In this document: positions 5,372 through 5,403 of the stretch, in pieces | How the letters are laid out: every line of letters begins with the position of its first letter | Numbering within the stretch: position 1 is the stretch's first letter | Origin: Spirochaeta sp. UBA2779 | GTDB taxonomy: Bacteria > Spirochaetota > Spirochaetia > DSM-2461 | Direction of reading: 5' to 3' | Length of the DNA stretch: 5,403 nt | Assembly (NCBI GenBank): GCA_002352375.1 | Contig: DEIH01000207.1 | Span: 1-5,403, forward strand | The notes under the pieces: generated by a model | Databases searched by the model: none | Seen by the model: the letters and a program-made list of their open reading frames with translations, nothing else | Told to the model about the DNA's origin: nothing | Made by a program: the position numbers and the translations under genes

Positions 5372-5403
5372 ACGAGTTCACTCCTCTCATTTCGCTTGGG
5401 AAT

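Overview
The window fits an anaerobic, carbohydrate-using bacterium. The gene set (a tagaturonate/fructuronate epimerase of the UxaE type known from Thermotoga, an S23-type four-helix-bundle protein, a corrinoid-methyltransferase-like URO-D homologue) and the use of TTG starts are compatible with a free-living spirochaete or a similar lineage. This placement is inference and weak. Nothing here is a taxonomic marker.

Layout, left to right. (1) Positions 1-402 (+): an S23/IVP-type four-helix-bundle gene, open to the left edge, lying between two arrays of a 7-bp repeat in opposite orientation (degenerate at 5-29, six perfect TGACCCC copies at 400-441). (2) 461-1708 (+): a full-length UxaE-type epimerase of hexuronate catabolism, with a clear Shine-Dalgarno just after the repeat array. 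(3) 1705-2745 (-): an extended short-chain dehydrogenase (dihydroflavonol reductase-like), whose stop codon overlaps the stop of the epimerase gene. (4) 2746-3095: an intergenic stretch holding a candidate promoter, a short palindrome, and a 45-codon remnant on the minus strand that reads like the C-terminal end of an AEC (auxin efflux carrier) family transporter. (5) 3096-4355 (-): a URO-D superfamily protein that lacks the true decarboxylase signature; its start is best placed at the internal ATG. (6) 4356-4490: a candidate promoter and operator, and three degenerate units of the same 7-bp repeat next to the following gene. (7) 4491-5111 (-): a beta-class carbonic anhydrase with all five signature residues. 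(8) 5112-5403: no convincing gene, but a chain of closely packed stem-loops running to the right edge.

The genes do not form one obvious pathway. The epimerase is the only clear uronate gene, and the URO-D-like gene may belong to C1 or methyl-group metabolism. The most unusual content is non-coding: the inverted 7-bp repeat arrays around the four-helix-bundle gene, a relic of the same repeat about 4 kb away, the decayed transporter, and the palindrome cluster at the right end. These suggest a region shaped by repeat-associated insertion and deletion.
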